Shown: positions 9,700 through 19,153, counted from the stretch's first letter. The stretch: 64,000 nt of DNA from Dokdonella sp. (GCA_024707225.1 JANQAE010000001.1:1178001-1242000), one strand, 5' to 3'. Numbers and translations are program-made. The notes: a model not told the origin generated them from the sequence alone.

Positions 9700-10359
9700 G
9701 TGATCCGACACACCGTGCGCGCCCGCGCGTTCGCCGCCATCCTGTCCGCCCTGGCCGGCTACATCGATGCGATCGGCTTCCTGACGCTGGGCGGCTTCTT
9801 CGTGTCGTTCATGAGCGGCAACTCGACGCGGCTCGGCGTCGCGATCGCCGAAGGCTCGCCGCTGGCCGGCATCGCGCTCGCGCTGATCGCCGCGTTCGTC
9901 GCCGGCGTCTTCGCCGGTTTCCGGCTCGCGCATCACGGCGGTCTGCGGACCGCGCAGGCGCGCGTGATGGCCCTGGTCGGCCTGTTGCTGGCCGGCGCCG
10001 CCCTGCTCGACCACGCCGGCGCGCCGCTGGCGGCAACCCTCGGAGCGACCGCCGCCATGGGCGCAGTCAATGCGGTGTTCGCTCCGATCGGCGGCTTTCC
10101 GGTCGGCCTGACCTACATGACCGGCACCCTGGTCCGGATCGGCCAGCTGCTCGCCGACGCCACGCGAGGCGAGGATCCTTTCGCCTGGTGGCCTTACCTG
10201 ATGCACTGGGCCGCTCTGGTCGCCGGCGCCGTCATCGGCGCCTGGACGCAGGCGCGGATCGGGCTGACCGCGCTGTGGGCGGCCAGCGCCTGCGCGCTGG
10301 CGCTGTCGGTCGTACTGGTCTGGAGCATGCGCGCGCCGCCGCCTGCCCAGGCGGACTGA
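9700..10359 (+). CDS. YoaK/DUF1275 family integral membrane protein
   Basis: A 219-residue inner-membrane protein with about six hydrophobic segments. It carries the family pattern of a GYIDAIGF motif in the first helix followed by FVSFMSGNSTRLG, and a later GLTYMTGTLVRIG motif, all typical of the DUF1275 (YoaK) family. The molecular role of the family is not established; a transporter-like role is usually assumed. Translation starts at GTG 9700. It is convergent with the iron-permease-like gene, about 60 nt away. Confidence 0.85.
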   Translation: MIRHTVRARAFAAILSALAGYIDAIGFLTLGGFFVSFMSGNSTRLGVAIAEGSPLAGIALALIAAFVAGVFAGFRLAHHGGLRTAQARVMALVGLLLAGAALLDHAGAPLAATLGATAAMGAVNAVFAPIGGFPVGLTYMTGTLVRIGQLLADATRGEDPFAWWPYLMHWAALVAGAVIGAWTQARIGLTALWAASACALALSVVLVWSMRAPPPAQAD

Positions 10360-10416
10360 CGCCCATGCTGGAAGCTCGCCGCGACGCGCCGAGCGCCTGC
10401 CCACTGAAGACGTGCC

Positions 10417-10986
10417 TCAACGATGCTTGCGCGCATGCGAGGCCTCGGCCTCGTCGAGCGAGTGCGTCTCCTTGATGCCGCGCTCCCGCTCGGCCAGCTC
10501 GGCCAGCCGCTCGTAGAACGCGGCGAGCCGGCGCAGATCGTCCTCGTCCAGATCCTCCACCGCGACCAGCCGGTTGCTGGCGTTGCGATCCGAGGCCAGC
10601 AGCTCGTTGAGCTTCAGATGGATCGCCGCGCTGTCCTTGTTCTGCGAACGCTGGATCAGGAACACCATCAGGAACGTGATGATCGTGGTGCTGGTATTGA
10701 TGACGAGCTGCCAGACTTCCGAGTAGCCGACGAAAGGCCCGATCGCGGCCCAGACCAGCACGATCGCCAACGCGCCGCAGAACGTCCAAGGCGAGCCGGC
10801 CGCGTGCGTGGCGACGGTCGCGAAGCGGTCGAAGATCGAATGACGTCCGGACAGCCGGATGCGGCCGCGCCCGCTGTTGCGCCGACTGCCGCGACTGCGG
10901 TGATCGCTGCGGTCGGCATTGCCGGTGTCGTCGCGGCTGGCGGCCCGGCTGCGGGCACGCTTGCGATTGCGGGTCGGAGCGGTCAT
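10417..10986 (-). CDS. low-affinity iron permease family membrane protein
   Basis: A 189-residue protein whose first 55 residues are very basic (many Arg, Ser, Asn) and probably cytoplasmic. Two or three membrane helices follow (FCGALAIVLVWAAIGPFVG; WQLVINTSTTIITFLMVFLI), then IQRSQNKDSAAIHLKLNELL. That last motif is the hallmark of the low-affinity iron permease family (PF04120), related to yeast Fet4. Transport of iron by bacterial members is inferred from that relationship. The ATG at 10986 was chosen; the open frame continues 43 codons upstream but with low-complexity arginine-rich sequence. Confidence 0.82.
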   Translation of the reverse strand: MTAPTRNRKRARSRAASRDDTGNADRSDHRSRGSRRNSGRGRIRLSGRHSIFDRFATVATHAAGSPWTFCGALAIVLVWAAIGPFVGYSEVWQLVINTSTTIITFLMVFLIQRSQNKDSAAIHLKLNELLASDRNASNRLVAVEDLDEDDLRRLAAFYERLAELAERERGIKETHSLDEAEASHARKHR

Positions 10987-11340
10987 GGCGGCGCCGTCGG
11001 GGCGGTCGGAAGGTGCGCGCGATCTTGCGCTCGCTCGCACAAGCGCCGCTGAACGCAACCGAAGGCGTCGCGCGTCGCCGACGCGGGCCTCGCGCACAGT
11101 GCCCGGCTCGCACACGGCGCGATCGTGTCATCGGCGTCCGCGTCGTCGCCGAGCCGTCGCCGTCGCCGTCGTTCGACGCTCACGGGAATCGCTGCGCCGC
11201 CCCGATGCGACGATGATTGATCCCGACACGCCTGCGCAGGCAGCCGCCAAAGCTTCTGACTGAAACTCGAATATCGGAAGCCGGGCCGGCACGAATGCGC
11301 ATGGCTGGCCGCGCAAGAGCCGGTATCGATTTCCCGGGGT
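10987..11340. other. intergenic stretch without a convincing gene
   Basis: This GC-rich stretch separates the iron-permease-like gene from the terminator of the tRNA-Gln/rpsI transcript. Short CGTCGCCG-type repeats occur near 11140-11170. Open frames here are arginine-rich shadows without ribosome sites. Confidence 0.5.
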
Positions 11341-11343
11341 TCG

Positions 11344-11377
11344 AAAACAAAAAAGCCCCTGCCGAGGCAGGGGCTTT
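11344..11377 (-). terminator. rho-independent terminator after tRNA-Gln
   Basis: Minus-strand hairpin with perfect arms of about 11 bp (GCCCCTGCC type, 11352-11363 with 11367-11377), followed on the minus strand by a T-rich tract at 11344-11351. It closes the rplM-rpsI-tRNA-Gln transcript. Confidence 0.9.
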
Positions 11378-11381
11378 GGAG

Positions 11382-11455
11382 TGGCTGGGAGACTAGGATT
11401 CGAACCTAGATAAACGGAGTCAGAGTCCGTTGTCCTACCATTAGACGATCTCCCA
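11382..11455 (-). tRNA. tRNA-Gln (anticodon CTG)
   Basis: The minus strand folds as a full cloverleaf. The acceptor stem pairs TGGGAGA with TCTCCCA and is followed by G and an encoded CCA. The anticodon loop CTCTGAC gives CTG, and the T-arm loop contains GGTTCGAATCC. It lies 80 nt after rpsI with a strong terminator directly behind it, so it is probably cut from the ribosomal-protein transcript. Confidence 0.95.
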
Positions 11456-11535
11456 AAACCAGGGGCCACGGTGGCAGAACCACCGTTCTGACGGCCTGGA
11501 ATCGTCCGCCGGCAGGGCCGGCGGACGTTCCGTGC

Positions 11536-11928
11536 TTAACGCTTGGAGTACTGGGTCGCGCGACGCGCCTTGTGCAGGCCGACCTTCTTGCGCTCGACTT
11601 CGCGAGCGTCACGGGTCATGAAACCGGCCTTGCGCAGCGGCGACTTCAGCGTCTCGTCGTACTCGACCAGCGCGCGGGCGATGCCGAGGCGGATCGCACC
11701 GGCCTGACCGGTGGTGCCGCCGCCGGCGACGGTGACGAGCACGTCGAACTTGTCGGTGGCCTGCACCAGTTCGAGCGGCTGGCGCACGATCATGCGGGCC
11801 GTCTCGCGACCGAAGAACTGGTCGAGCGTCTTGCCGTTGACGACGATGCTGCCGCTGCCCTTGCGCAGGAAGACCCGCGCAGCGGAGGACTTGCGACGAC
11901 CGGTACCGTAGTTTTGCTCAATAGCCAT
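11536..11928 (-). CDS. rpsI: 30S ribosomal protein S9
   Basis: A 130-residue small-subunit protein, starting [20 protein letters not shown] and ending in the conserved basic tail [17 protein letters not shown] that reaches toward the P-site tRNA. GGGTTGDR-type motifs ([21 protein letters not shown]) are intact. It follows rplM by 67 nt on the same strand, the usual pair, and shares its promoter. Confidence 0.98.
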   Translation of the reverse strand: MAIEQNYGTGRRKSSAARVFLRKGSGSIVVNGKTLDQFFGRETARMIVRQPLELVQATDKFDVLVTVAGGGTTGQAGAIRLGIARALVEYDETLKSPLRKAGFMTRDAREVERKKVGLHKARRATQYSKR

Positions 11929-11995
11929 GTATGGGAAACCTAGCGTACGTGTGAGGCCCGCACCGGGACGGGCGGGCTCCTGCGAGGACGGCGCC

Positions 11996-12424
11996 TCAGA
12001 GATCCAGGGTCTGCGGCTGCTGGGCCGTATGCGGATGCTCGGCACCGGCATAGACCTTGAGCTTGCGGAACATCGCGCGGCCGAGCGGATTCTTCGGCAG
12101 CATGCCCTTGACGCCGATCTCGATCACGCGCTCCGGGTGACGGGCGAGCATGTCCTTGAGCGAGGTCGTCTTGAGGTTGCCGATGTAGCCGGTGAAGCGA
12201 TGGTAGTTCTTGTCGGTGAGCTTCTTGCCGGTCACCGCGATCTTCTCGGCGTTGATCACGACCAGGTAGTCACCGGTGTCCACGTGCGGCGTGTAGATCG
12301 GCTTGTGCTTGCCGCGCAGGCGGGTTGCGAGTTCTGAGCAGAGGCGGCCGAGCGTCTTGTTGGTAGCGTCGACCACATACCAGTCGCGCTGCACGGTTTC
12401 GGGCTTGGCGCTGATCGTTTTCAT
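11996..12424 (-). CDS. rplM: 50S ribosomal protein L13
   Basis: A 142-residue large-subunit protein, [20 protein letters not shown] at the N terminus, with the conserved [16 protein letters not shown] and [10 protein letters not shown] motifs. An early-assembly ribosomal protein. First gene of the rplM-rpsI-tRNA-Gln unit, with a strong sigma70-type promoter 55-83 nt upstream of its start. Confidence 0.98.
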   Translation of the reverse strand: MKTISAKPETVQRDWYVVDATNKTLGRLCSELATRLRGKHKPIYTPHVDTGDYLVVINAEKIAVTGKKLTDKNYHRFTGYIGNLKTTSLKDMLARHPERVIEIGVKGMLPKNPLGRAMFRKLKVYAGAEHPHTAQQPQTLDL

Positions 12425-12478
12425 CGGAAACACCTTGATCGCCCGGGTACGGGCTGGTCCAGAAAATAAAGACGCGGG

Positions 12479-12507
12479 ATTATAGGGGCGAACGCTGAAT
12501 TGCGCAA
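12479..12507 (-). promoter_or_regulatory. sigma70-type promoter of rplM-rpsI
   Basis: On the minus strand a -35 TTGCGC (12502-12507) and a perfect -10 TATAAT (12479-12484) are separated by 17 nt, ending 55 nt before the rplM start. Confidence 0.85.
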
Positions 12508-12675
12508 GCCATCGAGCGCAATCGGCGCCCCTCCCGGCGGGGGCGGCATTCTGGCACATCCGGAACGCCTTTTGAGCGGTAGCGGCGGGTTTTTTTCGAA
12601 GCAGGATCGATGCCTGACGCCGTCGACGGCGTCCGACGGTAGACTGGCCGACCCCAATTGACGGAGCCGCCGACC

Positions 12676-13317
12676 GTGACCGCCCCGCTGTCGATGACCG
12701 ACCGTGTGCTCGTGGCCGTCGAGCGCGCGCTGTCGACCGTGGCCGAACCCGAGCCGGCCGCCGCGCGCATCTCGCCGGCCGAGACGGTGCCCGATGCGCC
12801 GCTCGACGAGGCGGATCGGCGCCATGCGGCCGGCCTGATGCGGATCAACCATGTCGGCGAAGTCTGCGCGCAGGCGCTGTACGTCGGCCAGGCCGCGGTC
12901 GCCCGTACCGAAGGCCTGCGCCGCCATCTGATGGCGGCGGCCGCCGAGGAGACCGACCACCTGGCCTGGTGCGGCGCGCGCCTGCGCGAGCTCGACAGCC
13001 GCCCGAGCCTGCTCAATCCGCTGTGGTACGGCGGCGCCTGGCTGATCGGCGCCGGCGCCGGCCTGATCGGCGACCGGCTGAGCCTGGGCTTCGTCGTCGA
13101 GACCGAGCGCCAGGTCGAAGCCCATCTGGCCGGCCATCTGGACGCCCTGCCCGCCGCCGATGCGCGCAGCCGCGCGATCGTCAGCCGCATGAAGGAAGAC
13201 GAGGCGCGCCACGCCGATCATGCGCAGGCCGCCGGCGCCGCGCCGCTGCCGGCACCGCTGCCGCTGCTGATGCGCGCCGCGGCCCAGCTGATGCGTACGG
13301 TCGCCTACCGGGTCTGA
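12676..13317 (+). CDS. coq7: 2-nonaprenyl-3-methyl-6-methoxy-1,4-benzoquinol hydroxylase (ubiquinone synthesis)
   Basis: A 213-residue di-iron hydroxylase of the Coq7 family, catalysing a late ring hydroxylation in ubiquinone synthesis at the membrane. Iron-ligand motifs are visible: [27 protein letters not shown] and [12 protein letters not shown], plus the hydrophobic [12 protein letters not shown] stretch. The GTG at 12676 was chosen because ACGGAG lies 9 nt upstream; TTG 12658 or ATG 12694 are alternatives. It is divergent from rplM and convergent with speD. A short repeat begins at its stop codon. Confidence 0.93.
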   Translation: MTAPLSMTDRVLVAVERALSTVAEPEPAAARISPAETVPDAPLDEADRRHAAGLMRINHVGEVCAQALYVGQAAVARTEGLRRHLMAAAAEETDHLAWCGARLRELDSRPSLLNPLWYGGAWLIGAGAGLIGDRLSLGFVVETERQVEAHLAGHLDALPAADARSRAIVSRMKEDEARHADHAQAAGAAPLPAPLPLLMRAAAQLMRTVAYRV

Positions 13318-13356
13318 TCGAACTCGATTGAGCGAACTCGAACGGAGCGAACTCGA
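13316..13356. repeat. three near-identical 12-bp direct repeats after coq7
   Basis: The unit GA(T/G)CGAACTCGA occurs at 13316-13327, 13330-13341 and 13345-13356, a spacing of 14-15 nt. Weaker copies of the type GATCGAAYCCG continue to about 13420. The first copy overlaps the coq7 stop. No gene is visible in the 307-bp gap up to speD. Confidence 0.7.
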
Positions 13357-13573
13357 GCCGACCGGGTCCGGCTGATCGAATCCGGGGCCGATCGATCCAG
13401 CCCGATCCGATCGAACCCGCCCTGACCGGCCTGGATCGGTTCGCACTCGCCCGGTCCCGGCCGGAGCGGACCGCCCGCGCCGACCGACCCGAACCACACC
13501 GGCGCTGCTTCGCGACACACGGGCCGCATCCGATGCAACCCGCGACGAGCGCATCGGCTGATCCCGAATGCAG

Positions 13574-13599
13574 GACGGCCCGCCGAGTGGCGGGCCGTC
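13574..13599 (-). terminator. hairpin downstream of speD
   Basis: Perfect 11-bp inverted repeat (arms 13574-13584 and 13589-13599, 4-nt loop), 26 nt after the speD stop on the minus strand. No T-run follows, so termination is likely but unproven. Confidence 0.5.
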
Positions 13600-13624
13600 G
13601 ATCGTGCAGCCGGACGCGACGCGC

Positions 13625-14410
13625 TCAGACCAGGTTGCGACCGTGGAACAGCTCCTCGATCTCGCGCTTGAGCAGCGACTCGATGCGCTGGCGCTCCTTG
13701 AACGAGAGGTCGTCGGCGTTGGCCTCGAACAGATAGGTGTCGAGGTCGAAGTCCTTGATGTGCATCTTGGTGTGGAAGATGTTCTCCTGGTAGACGTTGA
13801 CGTCGAACATCTCGTACTTGTGACGGATGTGCCGCGCCAGGTACTCCTGCACCGAGTTGATCTTGTGATCGATGAAATGCTTGCGGCCCTTGACGTCGCG
13901 CGTGAAGCCGCGCACGCGGTAGTCCATGATCACGATGTCCGACTCGAAGCTGTCGATCAGATAGTTCAGCGCCTTCAGCGGCGAGATCACGCCGCAGGTC
14001 GCCACGTCGATGTCGGCGCGGAACGTCGCGATGCCGTTGTGCGGATGCGTCTCCGGGTAGGTGTGGACCGTGATGTGGCTCTTGTCCAGATGAGCCACCA
14101 CCGCGTCGGAGATCACGTCCTTGCCGAGCTTCTCGACGATCGGATGCTCGGAGATCAGGATCGTCACGCTCGCGCCCTGCGGATCGTAGTCCTGGCGCGC
14201 GACGTTGAGGATGTTCGCGCCGATGATGTCGGCGACGTTGGTGAGGATCTTGGTCAGGCGATCGGCGTCGTAGGCTTCATCGATGTACTCGATGTAGCGC
14301 TGGCGCTGGTCTTCGGACACCGCGTAGCAGATGTCGTAGATGTTGAAACTGAGCGCCTTGGTCAGGTTGTTGAAACCCTGCAGCCGCAGCCTCGGAATGG
14401 GCTTGACCAC
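13625..14410 (-). CDS. speD: S-adenosylmethionine decarboxylase proenzyme
   Basis: A 261-residue proenzyme of the long gammaproteobacterial type, which supplies decarboxylated SAM for spermidine synthesis. Self-cleavage is expected in [10 protein letters not shown] between Lys110 and Ser111, with Ser111 becoming the pyruvoyl group. Other conserved stretches include [34 protein letters not shown] and [15 protein letters not shown]. The start is a GTG at 14410 (reading [10 protein letters not shown]) with GAGG about 8 nt upstream; the GTG three bases earlier is also possible. It is divergent from clp. Confidence 0.95.
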   Translation of the reverse strand: MVKPIPRLRLQGFNNLTKALSFNIYDICYAVSEDQRQRYIEYIDEAYDADRLTKILTNVADIIGANILNVARQDYDPQGASVTILISEHPIVEKLGKDVISDAVVAHLDKSHITVHTYPETHPHNGIATFRADIDVATCGVISPLKALNYLIDSFESDIVIMDYRVRGFTRDVKGRKHFIDHKINSVQEYLARHIRHKYEMFDVNVYQENIFHTKMHIKDFDLDTYLFEANADDLSFKERQRIESLLKREIEELFHGRNLV

Positions 14411-14748
14411 CACCGTCACCTCGTCTGATGCGACACGCCCGCGGGCACGCCGCCACAAAAACTGAACCCGTCAAATCGCGGCGCGCGACCTCGGTCGACG
14501 GCCGCCCTCGTCCTGCGTCGGAGGTCGACGTTCGTCGGCGCTGCCTCGGCAAGGCCGCGGATTATGTCCCAATCGAATCGAAGGCGAAACATCGCCTCGA
14601 TGAATTATGAGTGACGACTGCCACAATGGGTTTCCTCCATGTAAGATGACGCGGCACCGTACTGTGGCGTGACTCGCAGACGCGTGGGGAACCATGCGTC
14701 ACGCCCGGTGACGCATCCGGATGCCATGTGCAGGGGAGATCCAATCAC
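14411..14748. other. divergent speD-clp regulatory region
   Basis: A 338-bp gap between the divergent speD and clp genes, with some AT-richer patches near 14585-14650. It contains the perfect 9-bp palindrome described separately. No gene was found. Confidence 0.6.
14694..14716 (+). promoter_or_regulatory. perfect palindrome upstream of clp
   Basis: Arms ATGCGTCAC (14694-14702) and GTGACGCAT (14708-14716) are exact reverse complements around a 5-nt spacer, ending 32 nt before the clp start. It could be an operator or a 5'-leader hairpin. The arm core GTCAC/GTGAC is the outward version of a Crp half-site, so it is not a standard Crp site. Confidence 0.55.
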
Positions 14749-15450
14749 GTGAACGCGGCCGACTTCAAATACAACCTCCAGCGCAACGTTTCCCGGGTTC
14801 AGGCCCCGCCGTTCCTCACCCCCGACCGCGCTGCGATGGAGCGCTTCCTCAGCGCCTGCCATCGACGACGCTACCCCAGCAAGACCGTCATCGTCCGTCC
14901 GGGCGATACCGCCAACATCCTCTACTACATCATCGAAGGTTCGCTGACGATTTCGTCGGAGGACGAGGAAGGCCGCGAGCTGATCCTGGCCTATCTGAAC
15001 CGTGGCGAGTTCATCGGCGAGATGGGCCTGTTCGTCGAGACGCCGCGACGCGAGGTGCTGGTGCGCACGCGCACGCCGTGCGAGTTCGCCGAGATCGGCT
15101 ACGAGCGCATGTTCAGCCTGTTCGAAGGGCCGCTGCGCGAGGAGTGCCCAAAGATCCTGTTCGCGATCGGCTCGCAGCTGACCAACCGCCTGCTGCACAC
15201 CAATCGCAAGGTCAGCCGTCTGGCCTTCATGGACGTCACCGGCCGCGTCGCCAAGACGCTGATCGACCTGACCGACGAGCCGGATGCGATGTCGCATCCG
15301 CAGGGCACGCAGATCCGCATCTCGCGCCAGGAGATCAGCCGCATCGTCGGCTGCTCGCGCGAGATGGTCGGCCGCGTCCTCAAGCAGCTCGAGGAGCAGG
15401 GCATGATCACGGTGTCCGGCAAGACGATCGTGGTGCTCGGCACGCGCTGA
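14749..15450 (+). CDS. clp: Crp/Fnr-family global regulator, Clp-like
   Basis: A 233-residue transcription factor. The cyclic-nucleotide-type beta-barrel domain spans about residues 30-140, with VRPGDTANILYYIIEGSLTI and GEFIGEMGLFVETPRREVLVRTRT. A long dimer helix and a C-terminal winged helix-turn-helix follow, with ISRQEISRIVGCSREMVGRVLKQLEE. It closely resembles Xanthomonas Clp, which binds DNA in the apo form and is released by cyclic di-GMP; whether that holds here is inference. No FNR-type cysteine cluster is seen at the N terminus, so it is not an oxygen sensor. The start is GTG 14749, with GGGGAGA 9 nt upstream. Confidence 0.9.
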   Translation: MNAADFKYNLQRNVSRVQAPPFLTPDRAAMERFLSACHRRRYPSKTVIVRPGDTANILYYIIEGSLTISSEDEEGRELILAYLNRGEFIGEMGLFVETPRREVLVRTRTPCEFAEIGYERMFSLFEGPLREECPKILFAIGSQLTNRLLHTNRKVSRLAFMDVTGRVAKTLIDLTDEPDAMSHPQGTQIRISRQEISRIVGCSREMVGRVLKQLEEQGMITVSGKTIVVLGTR

Positions 15451-15461
15451 GCGCGCCGGCC

Positions 15462-15995
15462 TCAGCGCTCCGCCTCGGCGGGGCGCCAGACCATGTAGAC
15501 ATCCGCGCGGCGGTAGTGCGACTCGTGCGGCGGCGTCTGCTGCACGAAGCCATTGCGCCGGTACAGATGCAGCGCCGGCGCCAGCCGGCTGCTGGACTCG
15601 AGGAACAGCCGCCGGCCGCCGCGACGGTGGAACGCCGCAATCGCCGCTTCGATCAGCCGCGTGCCGATGCCCTGCCCGTGGCGCGCCTCCTCGACACTCA
15701 TCTTCGCCAGCTCGAACGTGCCGTCCGGCCCGGCCAGCAGGGCGCAGGTGCCGACCACCGCGCCGGTCGCGTCGAGAGCGAACAGGATCTCGCCGCCGGC
15801 GTCGATCACGTGCGACTTCGGGTCGGACAGCACCAGCAGGTCGGCCGGCTCGACGCTGAAATGGCGCTCGAGCCACTGCAGGTTCAGACGGCGGAACGCT
15901 TCGGTCCATTCGGGCTGGAACGGCTCGATCCGGATCGAGTGATCGTCCGCAACCGCGCCCGCACCCGCGCCCGCATCCGGCGCTACGGCGCTCAT
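15462..15995 (-). CDS. GNAT-family N-acetyltransferase
   Basis: A 177-residue acetyltransferase with the acetyl-CoA loop in [22 protein letters not shown] and the later [21 protein letters not shown] motif. The acceptor substrate cannot be predicted. The start ATG overlaps the trpC stop as ATGA, so it is translated together with the tryptophan genes. The first 18 residues are a flexible Ala/Gly-rich lead. Confidence 0.9.
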   Translation of the reverse strand: MSAVAPDAGAGAGAVADDHSIRIEPFQPEWTEAFRRLNLQWLERHFSVEPADLLVLSDPKSHVIDAGGEILFALDATGAVVGTCALLAGPDGTFELAKMSVEEARHGQGIGTRLIEAAIAAFHRRGGRRLFLESSSRLAPALHLYRRNGFVQQTPPHESHYRRADVYMVWRPAEAER

Positions 15996-16788
15996 TCCAG
16001 CGAGAACAGACGCGCCAGTTCGTGGCCCGGATCGACCGCGCGCATGAAGCTCTCGCCGACCAGGAACGCGTCGATGCCGGCATCGCGCAGGCGGGCGACG
16101 TCGTCCAGCGTGCGGATGCCGCTCTCGGCGACCAGCAGGCGGTCGTACGGCACCAGATCGCGCAGATCGACCGAGGTGTTCAGCGAGACCTCGAACGTGC
16201 GCAGGTTGCGGTTGTTGATGCCGATCAGCGGCGCCGGCACGCCGAGCGCGCGCTCGAGCTCCTCGCCGTCGTGCACCTCGACCAGCACGTCGAGGTCCAG
16301 ATCGGCCGCGAGCAGGCACAGCTCGAGCAGGGCCGCGTCGTCGAGCGCCGCGGCGATCAGCAGGATGCAGTCCGCGCCGATCGCGCGCGCCTCGTAGACC
16401 TGGTACGGGTCGATCGTGAAGTCCTTGCGCAGGACCGGCAGCTCGCAGGCCGCGCGCGCCTGCTGTAGGTAGGTCTCGCTGCCCTGGAAGAAGTCCGCGT
16501 CGGTCAGCACCGACAGGCAGGTAGCGCCGCCGGCCGCGTAGCTGCGCGCGATCGCGGCCGGGTCGAAGTCGGGCCGGATCACGCCCTGGCTCGGACTGGC
16601 CTTCTTGACCTCGGCGATGACGGCCGGGCGGCCGTCCTCGATCGCGGCCTCGATCGCCGTCGCGAAGCCGCGCGTGTCGGGCAGGTCCGCGATGCGCGCC
16701 GACAGTTCGGCCAGCGGCACGCGCGCGCGCTGCGCTCGGCGATCTCCTCGACCTTGCGCGCGAGGATGCGTTGCAGGACGTCACTCAT
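15992..16788 (-). CDS. trpC: indole-3-glycerol phosphate synthase, with a frameshift near its N terminus
   Basis: Catalyses the ring closure of CdRP to indole-3-glycerol phosphate in tryptophan synthesis. The ATG at 16788 has a strong AAGGAGGT site and gives [22 protein letters not shown]. The rest ([18 protein letters not shown] to the end) is in another frame. The break is in a GC-repeat at 16721-16730, where one extra GC pair or one missing base explains it. The barrel motifs [26 protein letters not shown] and [10 protein letters not shown] are intact. The start abuts the trpD stop and the gene overlaps the GNAT gene by 4 nt. Confidence 0.92.
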
Positions 16789-17827
16789 TCAACCTCCTTT
16801 CGCGATGCGTCGGGTCGTCGACACGAACTGATCGAGCCGGGCGCGCGCCGCGCCGCTCGCCAGGGCCTGTCGTGCGCGGATTATGCCTTCGGATATCGAT
16901 TCGGCCACGTCGGCCGCATAGAGGGCCGCGCCGGCGTTGAACGCGACGATGTCGCGGACCGCACCGGGCACGTCGGCGAGCGCCTCGAGCACGCGCTCGC
17001 GCGACTCGGCCGCGTCGGCGACGCGCAGCTGCCGGCCCGACGCCATCGCGAAGCCGAACTCCTCCGGATGGATCTCGTACTCGCGCACGACGCCGTCGCG
17101 CAGCTCGCCGACCAGGGTCGCGCCACCGAGCGAGATCTCGTCGATGCCGTCCTTGCCCCAGACCACCAGCGCATGGCGCGCGCCGAGCCGCTGCAGCACG
17201 CGGACCTGGATGCCGACCAGATCCGGATGGAACACGCCCATCAGCACGTTCGGCGCGCCGGCCGGATTGGTCAGCGGCCCGAGGATGTTGAAGATCGTGC
17301 GCACGCCCATCTCGCGCCGCACCGGCGCGACCGCCTTCATCGCCGGATGATGCGTCGGCGCGTACATGAAGCCGATGCCGACCTCGGCGATGCAGGCCGC
17401 GACCTGCGCCGGCGTCAGCTCGATCGCCGCGCCGAGTGCCTCGAGCACGTCGGCGCTGCCGGACTTGGACGACACGCTGCGGTTGCCGTGCTTGGCGATC
17501 GCGCGCGCCGGCCGCCGCGGCGACGAACATCGCCGCGGTGGAAATGTTGAAGCTGTGGCCGCCGTCGCCGCCGGTACCGACGATGTCGACGAAATGCTCC
17601 GGTGCCTCGACCGTCACCGGTGCGGCCAGCTCGCGCATGACCTCGGCCGCGGCGGTGATCTCGCCGACGGTCTCCTTCTTGACGCGCAGGCCGGTCAGGA
17701 TCGCGGCCGTCATCGCCGGCGAGACCTCGCCGCGCATGATCTGACGCATCAGGTCGATCATCTCGTCGTGGAAGATCTCGCGATGTTCGATCGCGCGCTG
17801 CAGCGCCTGTTGGGGAGTGATGGGCAT
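16789..17827 (-). CDS. trpD: anthranilate phosphoribosyltransferase, with one frameshift
   Basis: Transfers the phosphoribosyl group of PRPP to anthranilate. The N-terminal part ([20 protein letters not shown] to [17 protein letters not shown]) and the C-terminal part ([17 protein letters not shown] onward) are in different frames. The switch is at about 17505-17512 in a GCGCGCG tract, and one extra base restores AKHGNRS. The PRPP motif GTGGDGG and the DE-type anthranilate region are intact. It is the middle gene of trpG-trpD-trpC on the minus strand; the trpD stop directly precedes the trpC ATG. Confidence 0.92.
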
Positions 17828-17998
17828 CGACGAATCCGTGGGGCGCGCCCGTGCGGGCGCGTAGTAGAGAACCTACCATCTTGCCGGCGCGACACAAGCC
17901 CGCAGCGCGACCGGACCGGGTTTGGCCGTCCAATCCGTGATCGGGCGCAAGCCGCCGGCGCGTACGGGCACGGCGCAGCGGGTGTCCGCAGCGCCGGC

Positions 17999-18577
17999 TC
18001 AGGCGCTCAGGAAATTGCCGAGCAGCGCATGTCCGTGCTGGGTCAGGATCGACTCGGGATGAAACTGCACGCCCTCGACGCTGAGCGAGCGATGACGCAG
18101 ACCCATGATCTCGTCGCGGCGGCCGTCCTCGTCGACGGTCCAGGCGGTGACCTCCAGGCAGTCGGGCAGCGTGTCGCGCTCGACGACCAGCGAGTGGTAG
18201 CGCGTGGCCTCGAACGGATTGGGCAGGCCGCGGAAAACGCCCTGGCCTGCGTGATGGATCATCGAGGTCTTGCCGTGCATGATCCGCCCTGCCCTGACCA
18301 CGCGTCCGCCGAAGGCCTGGCCGATCGACTGGTGGCCCAGACAGACCCCGAAGATCGGTACGCGGCCGCCCAGTGCGGCCAGCACCTGCAGCGAGACGCC
18401 GGCCTCGTTCGGCGTGCACGGCCCCGGCGAGATCACGATGTGCGAGGGCTGCAGCGCGGCGATCGCGTCGACCGACAGTTCGTCGTTGCGTACGACCTTC
18501 ACCTCCTGACCGAGCTCGCCGAGATACTGGACGAGATTGAAGGTGAAGCTGTCGTAGTTGTCGATCATCAGCAGCAT
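17999..18577 (-). CDS. trpG: anthranilate / aminodeoxychorismate synthase glutamine amidotransferase subunit
   Basis: A 192-residue class I amidotransferase that feeds ammonia to the synthase subunit. The catalytic cysteine is in the nucleophile elbow [15 protein letters not shown], and the His/Glu pair is in [10 protein letters not shown]. The start [19 protein letters not shown] is typical. It is placed with trpD and trpC, 171 nt upstream. TrpE is not in the window. The same protein may serve PabB, whose gene lies at about 32-33 kb without its own pabA. Confidence 0.95.
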   Translation of the reverse strand: MLLMIDNYDSFTFNLVQYLGELGQEVKVVRNDELSVDAIAALQPSHIVISPGPCTPNEAGVSLQVLAALGGRVPIFGVCLGHQSIGQAFGGRVVRAGRIMHGKTSMIHHAGQGVFRGLPNPFEATRYHSLVVERDTLPDCLEVTAWTVDEDGRRDEIMGLRHRSLSVEGVQFHPESILTQHGHALLGNFLSA

Positions 18578-19000
18578 GGCGGCGTCCGGGTCGGTGCCCG
18601 GCATCGAGCGCCGCGGCGGTACAAGGATCCGTCGCGCACGAAGACCGCGGCGAGGGCCGCGCATTATCGATCGAACGCGCCCGGCGCCGATAGTCGTCGG
18701 CCGTGCCGATGCCGACGCCGCAACCGCTACGTCGGTCGCGCGTGGCGCCGGCGGAATGCCGCACCGGATCGCTGCCGGCCATGGCGGTGCCGCGATGCCG
18801 ACGGCCCCGGGCCGACGGCATCGGCCGAATGCGCGCGCGTCGGCCCGAACGATCGACGCGAACCCGTTCTACATGCACACGCCACGCCTCGGCGGGCCTC
18901 CCGGTCGCGACGCACCGCGGAGCGAGACGGCGGCCCCCATGGCGTCCGCCGCCGCAGGCCGGATCCGAGGGCGGCACCGCCCTCGGACACCGAGGCGCCG
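18578..19000. other. intergenic stretch without a convincing gene
   Basis: 423 bp between trpG and the small proline-rich gene. It holds the hairpin at 18965-18986 and arginine/alanine-rich shadow frames only. Confidence 0.5.
18965..18986 (-). terminator. short perfect hairpin downstream of the small proline-rich gene
   Basis: Perfect 10-bp arms (18965-18974, 18977-18986) with a 2-nt loop, 14 nt beyond the stop of the small gene. There is no T-run. Confidence 0.4.
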
Positions 19001-19153
19001 CTAGCCGTTGCCGCGCCCGGGTTTGCGGTCGGGATCGTTCTGCGGCTCGTCGGGGCGCCCTTCGCCAGGCCCCTTGGGCGGCTGCGGGCGGGGTTTCGGA
19101 TTCTCGTTCGGATACCCCGGTGCGGGCTGTCGGCGCGGATCGGTTGCACTCAT
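19001..19153 (-). CDS. small proline-rich protein (50 aa)
   Basis: A 50-residue frame starting MSATDPRRQPAPGYPNENPK and ending DRKPGRGNG. It contains 14 prolines and many charged residues, no hydrophobic core and no cysteine, so it is probably disordered. GAGGAC lies about 10 nt upstream of the ATG, and a hairpin lies just past the stop. This is the only frame on the strand with a start, a ribosome site and a regular composition. It lies between trpG and the KefB-type gene, all on the minus strand. The function is unknown. Confidence 0.5.
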   Translation of the reverse strand: MSATDPRRQPAPGYPNENPKPRPQPPKGPGEGRPDEPQNDPDRKPGRGNG

